The notes: generated by a model from the letters alone, not told the origin. Positions 33,893 to 45,194 are shown, numbered from the stretch's first letter. The stretch is 64,000 nucleotides of DNA from Clostridia bacterium (GCA_017626295.1 JAGAJB010000013.1:48851-112850), one strand, 5' to 3'. Program-made: numbers and translations.

Positions 33893-34843
33893 TTATTCGT
33901 CCTCATCGCGAAGAGAAAGACCAAGTGAAGCCAACTTAGCAACAACTTCTTCAAGAGATTTGCGGCCAAGGTTTCTTACCTTCATCATATCTTCTTCAGT
34001 TTTGTTAATCAAATCTTCAACAGTGTTGATACCGGCTCTCTTGAGACAGTTGAATGAACGAACTGAAAGGTCAAGTTCTTCGATAGTTGTTTCGAGTACC
34101 TTGCCGTTTTCTGTGTCATCCTTGTCAACCATAATCTCTGTGTTGGAAACTTCATCAGAAAGTTCAACGAAGAGGTTAAGGTGCTCAGTAAGAATCTTAG
34201 CAGCAAATGATACAGCATCTTTTGCAGAAATTGTACCGTCTGTTGTTACATCTATTGTGAGCTTATCGTAGTCGGTAATCTGACCTACACGAGTGTTATC
34301 AACTGTGTAGTTCACTTTCAATACGGGTGTATAGATTGAATCAATAGCGATTACGCCGATTGCAGGTTCAAGAATCTGTTTATTTCTGTCAGAAGAAACA
34401 TATCCTCTGCCTTTATCAGCAGTAAGTTCCATAACAACATGTGCATCAGCATCAAGTGTTGCAATGTGATGATCGGGGTTAAGAATTTCAACCTCAGAAT
34501 CCGCTTTGATGTCACCCGCTGTGATTTCACCGGAGCCGTTTGCCTCGATATACATAATCTTCGGACCGTCTCCGTATATTTTGAGAATAACGCCCTTAAG
34601 GTTAAGAACTATCTCGGTAACATCCTCTTTTACGTTCGGGATCGTTGAGAATTCATGAAGAACATTGTCAATTTTGACTGATGTAATAGCGTATCCGGGA
34701 AGCGATGAGAGAAGAACTCTGCGAAGGCTGTTACCAAGTGTTGTACCAAATCCTCTTTCAAGAGGCTCCACAACAAATGAGCCGTATGCTGAATCTTCTG
34801 CTGAACCGATAAACTTTACTTCGGGTTTCTCAATACCAATCAT
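33893..34843 (-). CDS. rpoA: DNA-directed RNA polymerase alpha subunit
   Basis: This 316-aa subunit nucleates RNA polymerase assembly. The N-terminal dimerisation domain ([21 protein letters not shown] at about 29-49) is followed by a linker and a C-terminal DNA-binding domain with [22 protein letters not shown] and the helix-hairpin-helix [12 protein letters not shown]. Both domains are complete. The GGAGGG ribosome site precedes ATG 34843, and a 79-bp gap separates it from rpsD. Confidence 0.98.
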   Translation of the reverse strand: MIGIEKPEVKFIGSAEDSAYGSFVVEPLERGFGTTLGNSLRRVLLSSLPGYAITSVKIDNVLHEFSTIPNVKEDVTEIVLNLKGVILKIYGDGPKIMYIEANGSGEITAGDIKADSEVEILNPDHHIATLDADAHVVMELTADKGRGYVSSDRNKQILEPAIGVIAIDSIYTPVLKVNYTVDNTRVGQITDYDKLTIDVTTDGTISAKDAVSFAAKILTEHLNLFVELSDEVSNTEIMVDKDDTENGKVLETTIEELDLSVRSFNCLKRAGINTVEDLINKTEEDMMKVRNLGRKSLEEVVAKLASLGLSLRDEDE

Positions 34844-34922
34844 ACCAAACCCTCCTTAAAATTGCACAGTTTAACTGCGATTTTTGTTTTGCCTGTCAAT
34901 ACAGACATGAGGCTAAAGAGCA

Positions 34923-35549
34923 TTATTTTGAATAGAACTCGACGATAAGATGCTCTGCAACGGGAGCTTCAATCTGATCTCTCTCAGGAAGGTTGATAAC
35001 CTTAGCTGAGTTAGCTTCACGATTGAGATCGAGCCATGCGGGAACCGGACGGCTTCCGTTTGCTTCGATAATGTTTTTCATAGCGTCGGTCTGAGCCGAT
35101 TTTTCCTTGATGGAAATTACATCGCCTGCCTTGCAAAGGTAAGACGGGATATCGACTTTTTTGCCGTTAACACAGAAGTGACCGTGTGTAACGAACTGTC
35201 TGCCTTCTGCACGGGAATCTGCCCAACCAAGAAGATAGACAATGTTATCCAAACGGCTTTCACAGATGCAAAGAAGGTTTTCACCTGCCTGGCCCTGCAT
35301 TTTTTCAGCCATAAGGAAATACTTGTGGAACTGTCCTTCAAGTACGCCGTAGTAACGTCTTGCTTTCTGCTTCTCACGAAGCTGCATTCCGTAGCCGGAA
35401 ATTTTCTTACGTCCCTGACCATGCTGGCCGGGTGCATAAGAACGACGTTCAATAGCACATTTATTGGTATAGCATCTGCCACCCTTTAAGAAGAGCTTCT
35501 GGCCTTCACGGCGGCAAAGCTTACATACCGCACCGGTATATCTTGCCAT
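34923..35549 (-). CDS. rpsD: 30S ribosomal protein S4 (zinc-binding form)
   Basis: This 208-aa primary 16S-rRNA-binding protein also often autoregulates the alpha operon. The N-terminus has CKLC followed by C and C (CYTNKC), the four-cysteine zinc form, and the S4 RNA-binding domain reads [32 protein letters not shown]. It lies 21 bp after rpsK. Confidence 0.97.
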   Translation of the reverse strand: MARYTGAVCKLCRREGQKLFLKGGRCYTNKCAIERRSYAPGQHGQGRKKISGYGMQLREKQKARRYYGVLEGQFHKYFLMAEKMQGQAGENLLCICESRLDNIVYLLGWADSRAEGRQFVTHGHFCVNGKKVDIPSYLCKAGDVISIKEKSAQTDAMKNIIEANGSRPVPAWLDLNREANSAKVINLPERDQIEAPVAEHLIVEFYSK

Positions 35550-35570
35550 AATTCGTTTCCTCCTATTATG

Positions 35571-35975
35571 TTATACACGCCTTCTCTTGGGCGGACGGCA
35601 GCCGTTGTGAGGAATGGGAGTTACATCCTTAATAAGTGTAACATCAAGTCCAGCAACCTGTAATGCTCTGATTGCAGCTTCTCTTCCTGCACCGGGACCT
35701 TTAACATAAACTTCAACAGTTTTCATACCGTGCTCAATAGCAACCTTTGCTGCAGTTTCAGCAGCAGTCTGAGCTGCGAAGGGTGTGGACTTACGAGAAC
35801 CTCTGAAGCCCATTTCACCAGCGCTTGCCCAAGAAACGGCATTGCCCTGAGTATCAGTAATTGTAACTATCGTGTTATTGAAGGTGGATTGGATATGAGC
35901 CGCACCGCGTTCAATATTCTTACGCTCACGACGTTTGCGTGTTCCGACTTTTTTGCCGGTAGCTTTTGTAGCCAT
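35571..35975 (-). CDS. rpsK: 30S ribosomal protein S11
   Basis: This 134-aa platform protein has [37 protein letters not shown] and the basic [14 protein letters not shown]-terminus. It lies 18 bp after rpsM with a full GGAGG site. Confidence 0.98.
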   Translation of the reverse strand: MATKATGKKVGTRKRRERKNIERGAAHIQSTFNNTIVTITDTQGNAVSWASAGEMGFRGSRKSTPFAAQTAAETAAKVAIEHGMKTVEVYVKGPGAGREAAIRALQVAGLDVTLIKDVTPIPHNGCRPPKRRRV

Positions 35976-35993
35976 ACTAATACCTCCTTCGAC

Positions 35994-36362
35994 TTATTTC
36001 TTCTTGTTAGCTATTGTTTTCTTGGGACCCTTACGAGTACGAGCGTTTGTTTTGGAACGCTGACCTCTTACAGGAAGTCCTTTTCTGTGACGAACGCCAC
36101 GATAGCAACCAATTTCTACAAGTCTCTTGATATCGAAAGCTGTTTCACGACGAAGGTCACCTTCAACCTTTACGTTGTGATCAATATACTCACGTAATTT
36201 TGCTACATCATCTTCAGTAAGATCCTTAACTCTGATGTCGGGATCAATACCTGTAGCAGCGATAATGTCGCTTGCAGTCTTGGGACCTATACCGAAAATA
36301 TAGGTAAGACCAACTTCGACTCTTTTATCTCTGGGTAAATCAACACCTGAAATACGCGCCAT
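35994..36362 (-). CDS. rpsM: 30S ribosomal protein S13
   Basis: This 122-aa head protein contacts P-site tRNA and the inter-subunit bridge. It has [19 protein letters not shown], the helix-two-turn-helix region and the basic tail [17 protein letters not shown]. It follows rpmJ by 39 bp. Confidence 0.98.
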   Translation of the reverse strand: MARISGVDLPRDKRVEVGLTYIFGIGPKTASDIIAATGIDPDIRVKDLTEDDVAKLREYIDHNVKVEGDLRRETAFDIKRLVEIGCYRGVRHRKGLPVRGQRSKTNARTRKGPKKTIANKKK

Positions 36363-36401
36363 TTGTCAGTTGCACCTCCAAATAATGGTTTGCGCGAGGG
36401 C

Positions 36402-36515
36402 TTAGCCCTGACGCTGTTTGTGCTTGGGATTTTCACAGATAACCATGATTTTTCCCTTACGTTTAATTACTTTGCATTTTTCGCAAATTTTCTTGACAGA
36501 AGGTCTGACTTTCAT
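36402..36515 (-). CDS. rpmJ: 50S ribosomal protein L36
   Basis: This 37-aa protein was found by reading the gap between infA and rpsM. It starts [19 protein letters not shown] and ends [10 protein letters not shown]. The zinc ligands C11, C14, C27 and H32 are present, the zinc-containing (C+) form. AGGAGGT lies 6 nt before ATG 36515. It sits in the usual infA-rpmJ-rpsM order. Confidence 0.97.
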   Translation of the reverse strand: MKVRPSVKKICEKCKVIKRKGKIMVICENPKHKQRQG

Positions 36516-36550
36516 TAGAATACCTCCTAAAATTCAGCTTTTGCCTTTAA

Positions 36551-36769
36551 TTATTTTGAACGCCATGTGATACGTCCACGTGTAAGGTCATATGGCGACA
36601 TTTCGACTGTAACCTTATCACCCGGAAGAATACGAATGTAGTTCATTCTGAGTTTTCCGGAAATGTGGGCTAAAATTTTATGACCGTTTTCGAGTTCAAC
36701 CTGAAAGGTTGTATTAGGTAATGCTTCAATAACAGTACCTTCAACTTCGATCATATCGTCTTTTGACAT
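36551..36769 (-). CDS. infA: Translation initiation factor IF-1
   Basis: This 72-aa OB-fold protein binds the ribosomal A site during initiation. It reads [20 protein letters not shown], then [23 protein letters not shown] and ends with [12 protein letters not shown]. It lies between map and rpmJ. The KOW-domain gene that many Clostridia carry between map and infA is absent here. Confidence 0.97.
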   Translation of the reverse strand: MSKDDMIEVEGTVIEALPNTTFQVELENGHKILAHISGKLRMNYIRILPGDKVTVEMSPYDLTRGRITWRSK

Positions 36770-36813
36770 AACAAATACCTCCCTGACTAATTTTGTTATT
36801 CGTTCTGTTTTGT

Positions 36814-37563
36814 TTAAAGCTTTGTCATAATCAACGGTCCGCTGCTTGTAATGGCTATTGTATGCTCAAAATGAGCGGACAGCTTGCCGTCGGTGGTTTT
36901 TACCGTCCAGCCGTTGGACAATGTTTTAACAGATGCCTTACCCTCGTTAATCATGGGTTCAATGGCAATTGTCATGCCCGGCACCAAACGAACGCCCCTA
37001 CCGGGAGTTCCGTAGTTCGGCACCGCCGGGTCTTCATGAAGTGCGGCTCCGACGCCGTGACCTGTGTATTCCCTGACAACTCCGTAGCCGCGCTCCTCAC
37101 AGTACGCTTGGATTGCACTGCCTACATCGCCGAGTCTGCTGCCGGAAACTGCCTTTTTAATACCTACATAGAGGCTTTCTTCGGTAGTTTCTATCAGCCG
37201 CTTCGCTTCTGCGGAAATATCTCCGCAAGCGAAAGTAGCAGCATTATCACCGGTATAACCGTTGATACAGGTTCCGAGGTCGATACTTACTATGTCGCCT
37301 GCTCGCAAGATGTGGGATTTATCGGGGATACCATGAATAACCTCGTCATTTATGGAAATGCATGCGGAAGCAGGAAAACCGTTATAGCCTAAGAAAGTCG
37401 GTTTAGCACCTTTACTTTCAATAAACTTTCTGGCGATTCGGTCAATTTCCCAAGTAGATACACCGGGTTCAACCGCCTCTCCTGCAACCTTGAGTGCTTC
37501 TGCGGAAATCCTGCAGGCTTCAAGCATCTGCCTGATTTCCTTTTCGCTTTTAAGCACTATCAT
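36814..37563 (-). CDS. map: Methionine aminopeptidase, type I
   Basis: This 249-aa metallo-peptidase removes N-terminal methionine from new proteins. Visible are the two aspartates of [20 protein letters not shown], the histidine block [28 protein letters not shown] and the final glutamate in FEHTIAIT. There is no N-terminal zinc-finger extension. It begins two bases after adk ends. Confidence 0.97.
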   Translation of the reverse strand: MIVLKSEKEIRQMLEACRISAEALKVAGEAVEPGVSTWEIDRIARKFIESKGAKPTFLGYNGFPASACISINDEVIHGIPDKSHILRAGDIVSIDLGTCINGYTGDNAATFACGDISAEAKRLIETTEESLYVGIKKAVSGSRLGDVGSAIQAYCEERGYGVVREYTGHGVGAALHEDPAVPNYGTPGRGVRLVPGMTIAIEPMINEGKASVKTLSNGWTVKTTDGKLSAHFEHTIAITSSGPLIMTKL

Positions 37564-37565
37564 GC

Positions 37566-38198
37566 TTAATCCTCCAATACCTTAAGGATAGATGCTGTAA
37601 TCTCCTTAATGGGAGCAGTACCTTCTACGCTGCGGAGTTTTCCGCATTTTGCGTAATAATCCTTTAACGGTTCGGTTTGTTCGTGATAAACATTGAGTCT
37701 GTCAAGAACTGTTTCGGGAGCATCATCTTTACGAATCTGAAGTTCACCGCCACATGCATCACAAACACCTTCAACTCTGGGTTTCTTATTCTCAATATGA
37801 TAAGAAGAACCGCAAGCCTTACAAACGCGTCTGCCTGACATTCTGTTTACAATGTTTTCATCGGGGACATCAATATCAACAACTTTGTCAATAATGACAC
37901 CCATTTTATCAAGAGCCTCAGCCTGAGGAATTGTACGGGGGAATCCGTCAAGGATGAAACCGCCCTTACAATCGTCAGCTGCCAACCTATCCTTGATGAT
38001 GCCTATTACGACATCATCAGGAACAAGTTTACCGGCTTCAATGAACGATTTAGCCTTAAGACCCATCTCTGTTCCGTTAGCAAGTGCTTCACGGATGATA
38101 TTTCCTGTGGAAATTGTGGGAATCTTAAGTTCCGCAGCAATGATTTCCGCCTGAGTGCCTTTACCTGCGCCGGGGGCACCGAGAAAAATAAGTTTCAT
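37566..38198 (-). CDS. adk: Adenylate kinase (zinc-lid form)
   Basis: This 210-aa enzyme interconverts ATP, AMP and ADP. The P-loop FLGAPGAGKGTQ lies at 5-16, with the AMP-binding DGFPRT and the LID domain carrying four cysteines in CKAC and CDAC, the zinc-binding form common in Gram-positives. It sits 18 bp after secY, before map. Confidence 0.97.
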   Translation of the reverse strand: MKLIFLGAPGAGKGTQAEIIAAELKIPTISTGNIIREALANGTEMGLKAKSFIEAGKLVPDDVVIGIIKDRLAADDCKGGFILDGFPRTIPQAEALDKMGVIIDKVVDIDVPDENIVNRMSGRRVCKACGSSYHIENKKPRVEGVCDACGGELQIRKDDAPETVLDRLNVYHEQTEPLKDYYAKCGKLRSVEGTAPIKEITASILKVLED

Positions 38199-38216
38199 TA
38201 CTCAAGTCCTCCTTAA

Positions 38217-39554
38217 TTAGTCGAGGAAGCCTTTATAATGGCGAAGCATCATCTGGCTTTCAAGTTGTTTAACTGTTTCAAGGGCAACACCAACCATAAT
38301 GATGATTGAAGTACCGCCGAGTGAAATGTTCATACCCTTGCCGTCTCCGAGAACGAGTTCTGTAATCAATGAGAACAAGTTGGGGAACAATGCAACTACG
38401 CTGAGAAGCAATGCGCCGAGAAGGATAATTCTTGAAATGATTTTCTGAATATACATAGCGGTGGGTTTACCGGGACGAAGTCCGGGGATTGTACCGCTGT
38501 TGCTACGGATATTGTTTGCCATTTCAGTGGGATTGTACTGAATAGTTGCATAGAAATATGCAAAGAAGATGATGAGTAAGAAGTAGATAATGCAGTAAAT
38601 GGGGTTAGTTGCATCAAACATTCTGAAGAACTTATCCACACCGCTGCCCTCTGTAATCTTGTTAGCTACGAAGAGCTCGATTGTGGGAGGAAGTGAAAGG
38701 ATAGAACTTGCAAAGATAACGGGCATAACGCCACTCATATTAACTTTAATCGGAATGTGTGTGCTCTGACCGCCGTACATTTTACGACCTACAACTCTCT
38801 TTGCGTACTGAACGGGAATTCTGCGCTCTGCGTTGTCCATCCAAACGATGTAAGCAATCATAAGGATGTAGCAAACAACTACGAAGGGAGCAAGGAAGTA
38901 GTAGATACCGCCTCTTGAGAAATAACCGTTTGTTTCTGTACCGAAGAGCATTGTCATCTCTGTGGGAATTCTGGAAATGATACCTGCAAAAAGGATTATT
39001 GAGATACCGTTACCGATTCCCTTGCCGTTGATCTGTTCGCCGAGCCACATAACAAGTGTTGTACCTGCTGTGAGAACTAAGATAACAACGATAGCCTGGA
39101 ACACAATTGCAAATTTGTCATCACCCTGGTAAAGAAGATAATTCTTTGCGTTAAGGTAGATGAAGTATGCAATACTCTGGAGAAGACCAAGAGCAAGTGT
39201 TACGTAACGGGTAATTTTTGCAATTTTCTTTCTGCCTTCTTCGCCTTCTTTTGAAAGTCTTTCAAGAGCAGGGATAGCAACAGTAAGAAGTTGGATAATA
39301 ATCGAACTGTTGATATAAGGTGTGATAGAAAGAGCAAAAATTGTACCGTAGTTGAACGCATCACCGGTCATCATACTCAAATAGTTGAGGAATGTTGTAC
39401 CTGCAGCAGGGTCAATAAGACCTGTTGAAGGAATATCAACAAAAGGAACCGGGATGTTTGCGCCGACTCTGAAAAGCACTACGATGAATGCTGTAAAAAG
39501 AATCTTTTTTCTTAAATCGGGGATTTTCCATGCGTTAGCCAATGTCTGAAACAC
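38217..39554 (-). CDS. secY: Preprotein translocase subunit SecY
   Basis: This 445-aa polytopic protein with ten transmembrane segments forms the export channel with SecE and SecG. The N-terminus is MFQTLANAWKIPDLRKKILF, followed by the plug region and NRRIPVQYAKRVVGRKMYGGQ-like and NGKGIGNGISIILFAGI blocks. The stop-to-start gap after rplO is one base, so translation is coupled. Confidence 0.97.
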   Translation of the reverse strand: MFQTLANAWKIPDLRKKILFTAFIVVLFRVGANIPVPFVDIPSTGLIDPAAGTTFLNYLSMMTGDAFNYGTIFALSITPYINSSIIIQLLTVAIPALERLSKEGEEGRKKIAKITRYVTLALGLLQSIAYFIYLNAKNYLLYQGDDKFAIVFQAIVVILVLTAGTTLVMWLGEQINGKGIGNGISIILFAGIISRIPTEMTMLFGTETNGYFSRGGIYYFLAPFVVVCYILMIAYIVWMDNAERRIPVQYAKRVVGRKMYGGQSTHIPIKVNMSGVMPVIFASSILSLPPTIELFVANKITEGSGVDKFFRMFDATNPIYCIIYFLLIIFFAYFYATIQYNPTEMANNIRSNSGTIPGLRPGKPTAMYIQKIISRIILLGALLLSVVALFPNLFSLITELVLGDGKGMNISLGGTSIIIMVGVALETVKQLESQMMLRHYKGFLD

Positions 39555-39555
39555 G

Positions 39556-39999
39556 TCAAATCACCTCTGCCTTTCCTCCGGCAGCCTCAATTTTAGCCTT
39601 AGCTGCATCAGAATAAGCATTAACCTTAACAGTGAACTTTTTGGTGATATCACCGTGTGCAAGTACTTTTACACCGTCAAGTGTTTTATTGACAAGACCT
39701 GCTGATTTAAGTGCGTCAATATCAATAACTGCACCATCCTCAAATCTATCCTCAAGTGCTGCTACGTTAACGATAGCAAACTCCTTGCCGAAAATATTAA
39801 CAAAACCTCTTTTGGGAAGGCGTCTTTGTAAAGGCATCTGGCCGCCTTCAAAACCGATCTGCATACCGCGACCGGCACGTGCCTTCTGGCCTTTGTGACC
39901 CTTACCGGCTGTTTTGCCCTGGCCTGAACCGGGACCTCTACCGATACGCTTAACTTCCTTTTTGGAACCAGCGGCGGGTGAAAGCTCGTGAAGCTTCAT
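39556..39999 (-). CDS. rplO: 50S ribosomal protein L15
   Basis: This 147-aa protein starts [22 protein letters not shown], has the glycine-rich [20 protein letters not shown] stretch and ends in a folded [17 protein letters not shown] domain. I chose ATG 39999, 8 nt after AAGGAGG, over an in-frame GTG inside the ribosome-site region. Confidence 0.97.
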   Translation of the reverse strand: MKLHELSPAAGSKKEVKRIGRGPGSGQGKTAGKGHKGQKARAGRGMQIGFEGGQMPLQRRLPKRGFVNIFGKEFAIVNVAALEDRFEDGAVIDIDALKSAGLVNKTLDGVKVLAHGDITKKFTVKVNAYSDAAKAKIEAAGGKAEVI

Positions 40000-40016
40000 A
40001 TGTTGCACCTCCTTGC

Positions 40017-40196
40017 TTATTCTTCAGTAGCCTCAATAAGATGAGCGATTTTTTTAATTTTGCCTTTGGTTGCCGCATTATCGGGCTGAACTGATACATC
40101 ACCGATTTTGTGGAGACCTAACGCATAGGCGGTGGCAATCTGATCCTTTTTGGAACCGATAAGGCTCTTTACGAGCTTAACTTTAATGTTAGCCAT
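40017..40196 (-). CDS. rpmD: 50S ribosomal protein L30
   Basis: This 59-aa protein reads [19 protein letters not shown] and ends [10 protein letters not shown], typical of bacterial L30. ATG 40196 follows AAGGAGGG by 8 nt. It lies between rpsE and rplO as usual. Confidence 0.96.
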   Translation of the reverse strand: MANIKVKLVKSLIGSKKDQIATAYALGLHKIGDVSVQPDNAATKGKIKKIAHLIEATEE

Positions 40197-40210
40197 TTTT
40201 ACCACCCTCC

Positions 40211-40717
40211 TTAGTCTTTAAAATGCTTAACGGATTTACCGCGAATGTTAGCAACTTCTTCAACATTGCGGAGTTTCATAAGTCCGTCCATAGTAGCTCT
40301 TACTACGTTGCAGGGGTTGTTAGAACGAAGTGCTTTAGCACGGATGTCCTTAATACCGACTGTCTCAACAACAGCACGAACGGGGCCACCTGCGATAACG
40401 CCGGTACCGGGTGCTGCGGGCTTGAGAAGTACTACGCCTGCGCCGAATTTACCGATAATCTCGTGAGGAATAGTTGTTCCTTTAAGAGCAACCTTGACGA
40501 GATTTTTCTTTGCGTCCTCGATACCTTTACGAATAGCATCGGGAACTTCGTTTGACTTGCCTAAGCCAAAACCTACTGTGCCTTCACCGTCACCAACAAC
40601 TACGAGTGCGGAGAATTTCATAATTCTACCACCCTTAACTGTCTTAGATACACGGTTGATAGCTACGACTCTTTCCTGAAGTTCAGAGTCTTTGCGAGCT
40701 GCATCGAATTTAGCCAA
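40211..40717 (-). CDS. rpsE: 30S ribosomal protein S5
   Basis: This 168-aa protein acts in decoding accuracy. It has the N-terminal dsRNA-binding-like domain with [19 protein letters not shown] and [20 protein letters not shown], then the C-terminal [19 protein letters not shown] block. It lies 17 bp after rplR. Confidence 0.97.
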   Translation of the reverse strand: MAKFDAARKDSELQERVVAINRVSKTVKGGRIMKFSALVVVGDGEGTVGFGLGKSNEVPDAIRKGIEDAKKNLVKVALKGTTIPHEIIGKFGAGVVLLKPAAPGTGVIAGGPVRAVVETVGIKDIRAKALRSNNPCNVVRATMDGLMKLRNVEEVANIRGKSVKHFKD

Positions 40718-40734
40718 AGTAATTCCTCCCTTTC

Positions 40735-41094
40735 TTAGAAGTTGAGGCCGCCCTCACGGGCGCCTTCGGCCAAGCTCTGTACACGGCCGTGATAAATGTA
40801 ACCGCCGCGGTCGAAAACTACATCTTTGATGTCTTTTGCCGCTGCACGCTCTGCTAATAACTTGCCTACCTTAAAGGCTGCGTCCTTGTTTCCGCCGTAA
40901 TCCTTGAAGTCCTTTTCAACAGTTGATGCTGAAACGAGTGTTACACCGTTTACATCATCTATCAACTGAGCATAGATATGCTGAAGAGAACGGAATACAT
41001 CGAGACGGGGGCAAGCAGCTGTACCGCTGATTTTACCACGTACTCTTTTATGACGCTGAACCCTTGCTTTATTAGTGTTCGGTCTTTGTACCAT
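40735..41094 (-). CDS. rplR: 50S ribosomal protein L18
   Basis: This 119-aa 5S-rRNA-binding protein has [40 protein letters not shown] and the C-terminal [27 protein letters not shown] ending. It lies 31 bp after rplF. Confidence 0.97.
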   Translation of the reverse strand: MVQRPNTNKARVQRHKRVRGKISGTAACPRLDVFRSLQHIYAQLIDDVNGVTLVSASTVEKDFKDYGGNKDAAFKVGKLLAERAAAKDIKDVVFDRGGYIYHGRVQSLAEGAREGGLNF

Positions 41095-41125
41095 TATTTC
41101 TTCACCTCTTATTCGAATTCAGGGA

Positions 41126-41671
41126 TTATTTACCGCCCTTACCGGCCTTGCCTTCCTTGCGACGGATAACTTCATCAACATACTTGATGCCCTTACCCTT
41201 GTAAGGCTCCGGAGGTCTGTGACCCCTGACTTCAGCAGCAAACTGACCAACCTTTTGCTTATCAGGACCGGAAATAATAATCTTGTTGGGAGAAGGAACT
41301 TCAATTGAAATACCTTCAATCTCGGGTACTACAACATTGTGAGAATAACCAATGTTAAGTACAAGGTCTTTACCCTGCTTTGCAGCACGGTAACCGATAC
41401 CGTTGATCTCAAGCTCTTTTGTGAAGCCTTCGCTTACACCCTTAACCATATTAGCAATGAGTGTACGGTTGAGACCGTGAAGTGAACGGTTTTCTTTCTG
41501 ATCGTTAGGACGTGATACTGTGATCACGCCGTTATCAAGAGCGACAGTGATGTTTTCATTAACTGTTCTGGTAAGTGTGCCTCTGGGGCCCTTAACGGTA
41601 ACAATATTTCCGTCGATCTTGACATCAACGCCTGCCGGAACGGCAATCGGCATTCTGCCTATACGTGACAT
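41126..41671 (-). CDS. rplF: 50S ribosomal protein L6
   Basis: This protein of about 181 aa begins [19 protein letters not shown] and contains the L6 signature near the C-terminus, [24 protein letters not shown] in part. ATG 41671 follows AAGGAGGT by about 8 nt; the open frame further upstream is the tail of rpsH in another frame. Confidence 0.97.
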   Translation of the reverse strand: MSRIGRMPIAVPAGVDVKIDGNIVTVKGPRGTLTRTVNENITVALDNGVITVSRPNDQKENRSLHGLNRTLIANMVKGVSEGFTKELEINGIGYRAAKQGKDLVLNIGYSHNVVVPEIEGISIEVPSPNKIIISGPDKQKVGQFAAEVRGHRPPEPYKGKGIKYVDEVIRRKEGKAGKGGK

Positions 41672-41685
41672 AATACTGTACCTCC

Positions 41686-42084
41686 TTACCAAATGTATGC
41701 AAGAACTTCGCCGCCAACGTTAGCTTTGCGAGCGTCCTTATCTGTCATAATGCCCTTTGATGTTGAGAGGATTACGATACCGAGGCCATTCTGAACCTTG
41801 GGCATATCCTCACAGTTTGAATAAATGCGGAGTCCGGGTTTGGAAACTCTGCGGAGTCCTGTAATAACCTGAGACTTGTTGGGGCCGTATTTGAGAGCAA
41901 TCTCAATAATGCCCTGTTTGCCGTCTTCGATTACTTTAAAACTCTTTATATAACCCTCATCTACAAGAATCTGAGCAATTGATTTCTTGATGTTAGATGC
42001 CGGGATCTGCACTGTATCGTGCTTTGCTGAATTAGCATTACGGATTCTTGTAAGCATATCAGCAATTGAATCAGTAATCTGCAT
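41686..42084 (-). CDS. rpsH: 30S ribosomal protein S8
   Basis: This 132-aa 16S-rRNA-binding protein starts [22 protein letters not shown] and ends with [25 protein letters not shown] in part. In proteobacteria S8 is the translational repressor of the spc operon; whether that holds here is not visible. Confidence 0.97.
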   Translation of the reverse strand: MQITDSIADMLTRIRNANSAKHDTVQIPASNIKKSIAQILVDEGYIKSFKVIEDGKQGIIEIALKYGPNKSQVITGLRRVSKPGLRIYSNCEDMPKVQNGLGIVILSTSKGIMTDKDARKANVGGEVLAYIW

Positions 42085-42112
42085 GCCGTGTTTCCTCCTT
42101 TATCAATTGCTC

Positions 42113-42298
42113 TTACCAGCTAGCCTTCTTCACACCGGGAATCTGGCCTGCGTGAGCAAGTTCCCTGAAGCAAATACGGCAAACACCGTATTTACGAAGA
42201 TAAGCGTGCGGTCTACCACAGATTTTGCATCTGTTGTACTGTCTTGTGGAATACTTAGCAGGTCTCGCCTGCTTAACTTTCATAGATGTCTTAGCCAC
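42113..42298 (-). CDS. rpsN: 30S ribosomal protein S14, zinc type (type Z)
   Basis: This short 61-aa form has the zinc module [20 protein letters not shown], so it is the zinc-dependent paralogue typical of Gram-positive operons. It lies 11 bp after rplE. Confidence 0.97.
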   Translation of the reverse strand: MAKTSMKVKQARPAKYSTRQYNRCKICGRPHAYLRKYGVCRICFRELAHAGQIPGVKKASW

Positions 42299-42309
42299 GA
42301 TGACCCTCC

Positions 42310-42852
42310 TTACTTAGCAAACGGAGCGCCGAGAAGTGAAAGCAATTCGCGGCCTTCTTCGTCTGTGTTAGCGGTTGTGATAAAGTTAATATCCATACCG
42401 CGAACCTTATCAATTTTATCGTACTCAATTTCAGGGAAAATAAGCTGTTCCTTAACACCGATGGAGTAGTTACCTCTGCCATCGAATGAGTTGGGGTTGA
42501 TACCTCTGAAGTCTCTAACTCTGGGAAGAGCGAGATTGAAGAATCTGTCAAGGAACTCATACATACGGTCACCGCGAAGAGTAACCTTTGCACCGATGTC
42601 CATACCCTCACGAAGTTTGAAGTTAGCAACTGATTTCTTTGCTTTGCAAACAACGGGTGTCTGACCGGTAATCTGCTTGAGATCTTTAATGATAGCGTCA
42701 AGAATCTTGGAGTTATCTTTAATCTCACCTGATGTAACGCTAACTACGATTTTATCAAGCTTGGGAATCTGCATTACACTCTTGTAGCCGAATTTCTTCA
42801 TAAGCTGAGGGGCTACGTCAGAGTTATAAAATTCTTTAAGTCTTGCTGACAT
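42310..42852 (-). CDS. rplE: 50S ribosomal protein L5
   Basis: This 180-aa protein of the central protuberance binds 5S rRNA. It has [39 protein letters not shown] and the late [21 protein letters not shown] block. It lies 17 bp after rplX. Confidence 0.97.
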   Translation of the reverse strand: MSARLKEFYNSDVAPQLMKKFGYKSVMQIPKLDKIVVSVTSGEIKDNSKILDAIIKDLKQITGQTPVVCKAKKSVANFKLREGMDIGAKVTLRGDRMYEFLDRFFNLALPRVRDFRGINPNSFDGRGNYSIGVKEQLIFPEIEYDKIDKVRGMDINFITTANTDEEGRELLSLLGAPFAK

Positions 42853-42869
42853 TGTTAGACCCTCCTTAA

Positions 42870-43190
42870 TTAAAACTTAGCGCCGCAAGAAGCTTTCTTG
42901 CAAACTCTGAACTTTTTGCCGTCTTCGATAACGTGGCCAACTCTTGTAGCCTGGCCGCATTTGGGGCAAATAAGTTGAACTTTATCCGCATAGAGAGCGC
43001 TCTCAGCTTTAATAATGCCGCCGGGCTCGCCCATCTTACGGGGTTTAACGTGTTTGGAAACGATGTTTACGCCTTCAACAATAACCTTGCCTTCTGAGGG
43101 AGATACCTGAAGTACCTTGCCTTTTTTGCCGCGGTCTTTGCCCTGAATAACGATGACCTCGTCGCCTGTTTTGACATGAACTTTACTCAT
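42870..43190 (-). CDS. rplX: 50S ribosomal protein L24
   Basis: This 106-aa early-assembly protein has the KOW motif [20 protein letters not shown] at the N-terminus. Its C-terminal half carries CPKCG and two further cysteines, a zinc-ribbon-like extension found in some Gram-positive L24 proteins. Confidence 0.96.
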   Translation of the reverse strand: MSKVHVKTGDEVIVIQGKDRGKKGKVLQVSPSEGKVIVEGVNIVSKHVKPRKMGEPGGIIKAESALYADKVQLICPKCGQATRVGHVIEDGKKFRVCKKASCGAKF

Positions 43191-43205
43191 TAGTCGTACC
43201 TCCCA

Positions 43206-43574
43206 TTAAAGTACTTCCGGAGCAAGAGAGAGAATCTTGAGATATTCTTTCTCACGAAGTTCTCTTGCTACGGGTCCGAAAATACGGGTACCCTTCGGGT
43301 TTTTATCTTCTTTGATTATAACTGCTGCATTTTCGTCGAAACGGATGTAAGTACCGTCATCACGGCGAACACCGCTTCTTGAACGAACTACTACAGCCTT
43401 TACAACATCACCTTTTTTAACAACGCCACCGGGTGCTGCTTTCTTGACAGAAGCCACGATAACATCACCTATATTGGCATACCTCTTGCCGGTGCCGCCT
43501 AAAACGCGGATGCACATAATTTCTTTTGCGCCCGTGTTGTCGGCTACCTTGAGGTAACTCTGCTGCTGTATCAC
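43206..43574 (-). CDS. rplN: 50S ribosomal protein L14
   Basis: This 122-aa protein of the subunit interface begins [21 protein letters not shown] and contains the L14 signature [15 protein letters not shown]. The family-typical C-terminus [10 protein letters not shown] is intact. Confidence 0.98.
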   Translation of the reverse strand: MIQQQSYLKVADNTGAKEIMCIRVLGGTGKRYANIGDVIVASVKKAAPGGVVKKGDVVKAVVVRSRSGVRRDDGTYIRFDENAAVIIKEDKNPKGTRIFGPVARELREKEYLKILSLAPEVL

Positions 43575-43601
43575 AGTGTGTGCCTCCTTCTACCGACCAA
43601 A

Positions 43602-43859
43602 TTATTTGGCCTTCTCAATTATTTCACATACACGCCATCTCTTATCTTTTGATAAGGGACGTGTTTCCATAATCATTACACGGTCGCCGATACCACACTG
43701 GTTTGTCTCATCGTGAGCCTTAACTTTAAGTGTGTGGTTGACAATCTTACCGTAAAGCGGATGCTTTACTCTGTCCTTAATAGAAACGACAACTGTCTTA
43801 TCCATCTTATCGCTTGTTACGATACCGACACGAGTTTTTCTTAAATTTCTTTCACTCAT
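43602..43859 (-). CDS. rpsQ: 30S ribosomal protein S17
   Basis: This 85-aa OB-fold protein begins [21 protein letters not shown] and contains [13 protein letters not shown] and [19 protein letters not shown], all S17 blocks. It lies 17 bp after rpmC. Confidence 0.97.
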   Translation of the reverse strand: MSERNLRKTRVGIVTSDKMDKTVVVSIKDRVKHPLYGKIVNHTLKVKAHDETNQCGIGDRVMIMETRPLSKDKRWRVCEIIEKAK

Positions 43860-43876
43860 TTAATTGCCCTCCGTCA

Positions 43877-44080
43877 TTAAGAATTCTTGCCGTTAAGCTG
43901 CATATCGCGGATTACTGTCATAACTCTTGCGATATCCTTTTTTACGGCACTTATTCTCATTGGGTTATCAAGCTGATTGATGGCTTGCTGGAAGCGGAGG
44001 TTAAAGAGTTCTTTCTTCAGTTCAAGGAGCTTAGCATCCAACTCCGCCTGAGAGAGTGTTCTTAATTCACTTGCTTTCAT
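43877..44080 (-). CDS. rpmC: 50S ribosomal protein L29
   Basis: This 67-aa helical hairpin protein lies near the exit tunnel and forms part of the SRP/trigger-factor docking site. It reads [18 protein letters not shown] and includes [18 protein letters not shown]. It overlaps the rplP stop by 4 bp. Confidence 0.97.
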   Translation of the reverse strand: MKASELRTLSQAELDAKLLELKKELFNLRFQQAINQLDNPMRISAVKKDIARVMTVIRDMQLNGKNS

Positions 44081-44505
44081 TCTGCCTCACCATCCTGTTC
44101 TGCCTTAACGACAAACTTGCATTTTATAGGAAGCTTGTTTGCTGCAAGACGCATAGCCTCACGAGCAAGAGCTTCGTCAACGCCGCCGATTTCGAACATA
44201 ATTCTGCCCGGTTTAACAACAGCAACCCAGTATTCAGGAGAACCTTTACCTGAACCCATTCGAGTTTCAGCCGGTTTTTCTGTAATCGGCTTATCAGGGA
44301 AAATTTTGATCCAAACTTTACCGCCACGCTTGATATATCTTGTCATAGCAATACGGGCTGCTTCAATCTGGTTTGATGTGATCCATGCGGGTTCGAGAGC
44401 CTGAAGACCGAAATCACCATAATTGACTTTGTTACCTCTGTGAGCAACGCCTTTAAGACGGCCTCTCTGAACTCTACGGTATTTAACTCTTTTAGGTAAT
44501 AACAT
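44077..44505 (-). CDS. rplP: 50S ribosomal protein L16
   Basis: This 142-aa protein near the A-site tRNA elbow begins [19 protein letters not shown] and has the L16 signature region [21 protein letters not shown]. It starts on the last base of rpsC (TAATG), so the pair is translationally coupled. Confidence 0.98.
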   Translation of the reverse strand: MLLPKRVKYRRVQRGRLKGVAHRGNKVNYGDFGLQALEPAWITSNQIEAARIAMTRYIKRGGKVWIKIFPDKPITEKPAETRMGSGKGSPEYWVAVVKPGRIMFEIGGVDEALAREAMRLAANKLPIKCKFVVKAEQDGEAE

Positions 44506-45176
44506 TACTTGGCTCCTCCTTCCCTTTTGTTCTTACGGGACTCGTGAAGAACCTCGCCTTTGTAGATCCAAATCTTAACACCGATACGACCGTATGTTGT
44601 TTTTGCTTCTGCAAAACCGTAGTCAATATCAGCACGAATTGTCTGAAGCGGGATTGTGCCTTCATGATACTGCTCTGTACGAGCAATTTCAGCACCGCCG
44701 AGTCTGCCGGAAACCTGAGCTTTGATACCCTTAGCGCCTGCCTTCATTGTTCTGCCGATTGACTGTTTAAGAGCACGGCGGAAAGACACACGTTTTTCAA
44801 GCTGAGCTGCGATGCTTTCTGCAACGAGCTGAGCATTGAGGTCGGGCTGCTTGATTTCAGTGATATTGATGAATACATCTTTATCGCCGCCAAGCATTTT
44901 CTTGACTGTTTCTTTAAGTTTTTCGATTTCTGCACCGCCACGGCCGATTACGATACCGGGTTTTGCACAGAAAATGTTGATGCGGATTCTCTTGGGATCG
45001 CGCTCAATCTCAACCTTCGGAACACCTGCCGGAGCAAGGAGTTCAAGAAGGAATTCACGGATTTTGTTATCCTCAACAAGGATATCACCGAATTCACCCT
45101 TCTTAGCAAACCAGCGAGATTCCCAGTCTTTGATAACGCCTATTCTTAATCCGGTAGGATTGATTTTCTGGCCCAT
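44505..45176 (-). CDS. rpsC: 30S ribosomal protein S3
   Basis: This 223-aa protein at the mRNA entry tunnel begins [20 protein letters not shown]. The KH domain has [16 protein letters not shown] and the C-terminal domain [20 protein letters not shown]. It is complete. Confidence 0.98.
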   Translation of the reverse strand: MGQKINPTGLRIGVIKDWESRWFAKKGEFGDILVEDNKIREFLLELLAPAGVPKVEIERDPKRIRINIFCAKPGIVIGRGGAEIEKLKETVKKMLGGDKDVFINITEIKQPDLNAQLVAESIAAQLEKRVSFRRALKQSIGRTMKAGAKGIKAQVSGRLGGAEIARTEQYHEGTIPLQTIRADIDYGFAEAKTTYGRIGVKIWIYKGEVLHESRKNKREGGAK

Positions 45177-45194
45177 TATATTTCCTCCTCTCGC

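Noticed and set aside
36793..37392. A long plus-strand frame opposite map, and similar plus-strand frames through the ribosomal operon.
   Set aside because: They are complements of highly biased ribosomal and housekeeping codons; none has a recognisable product.
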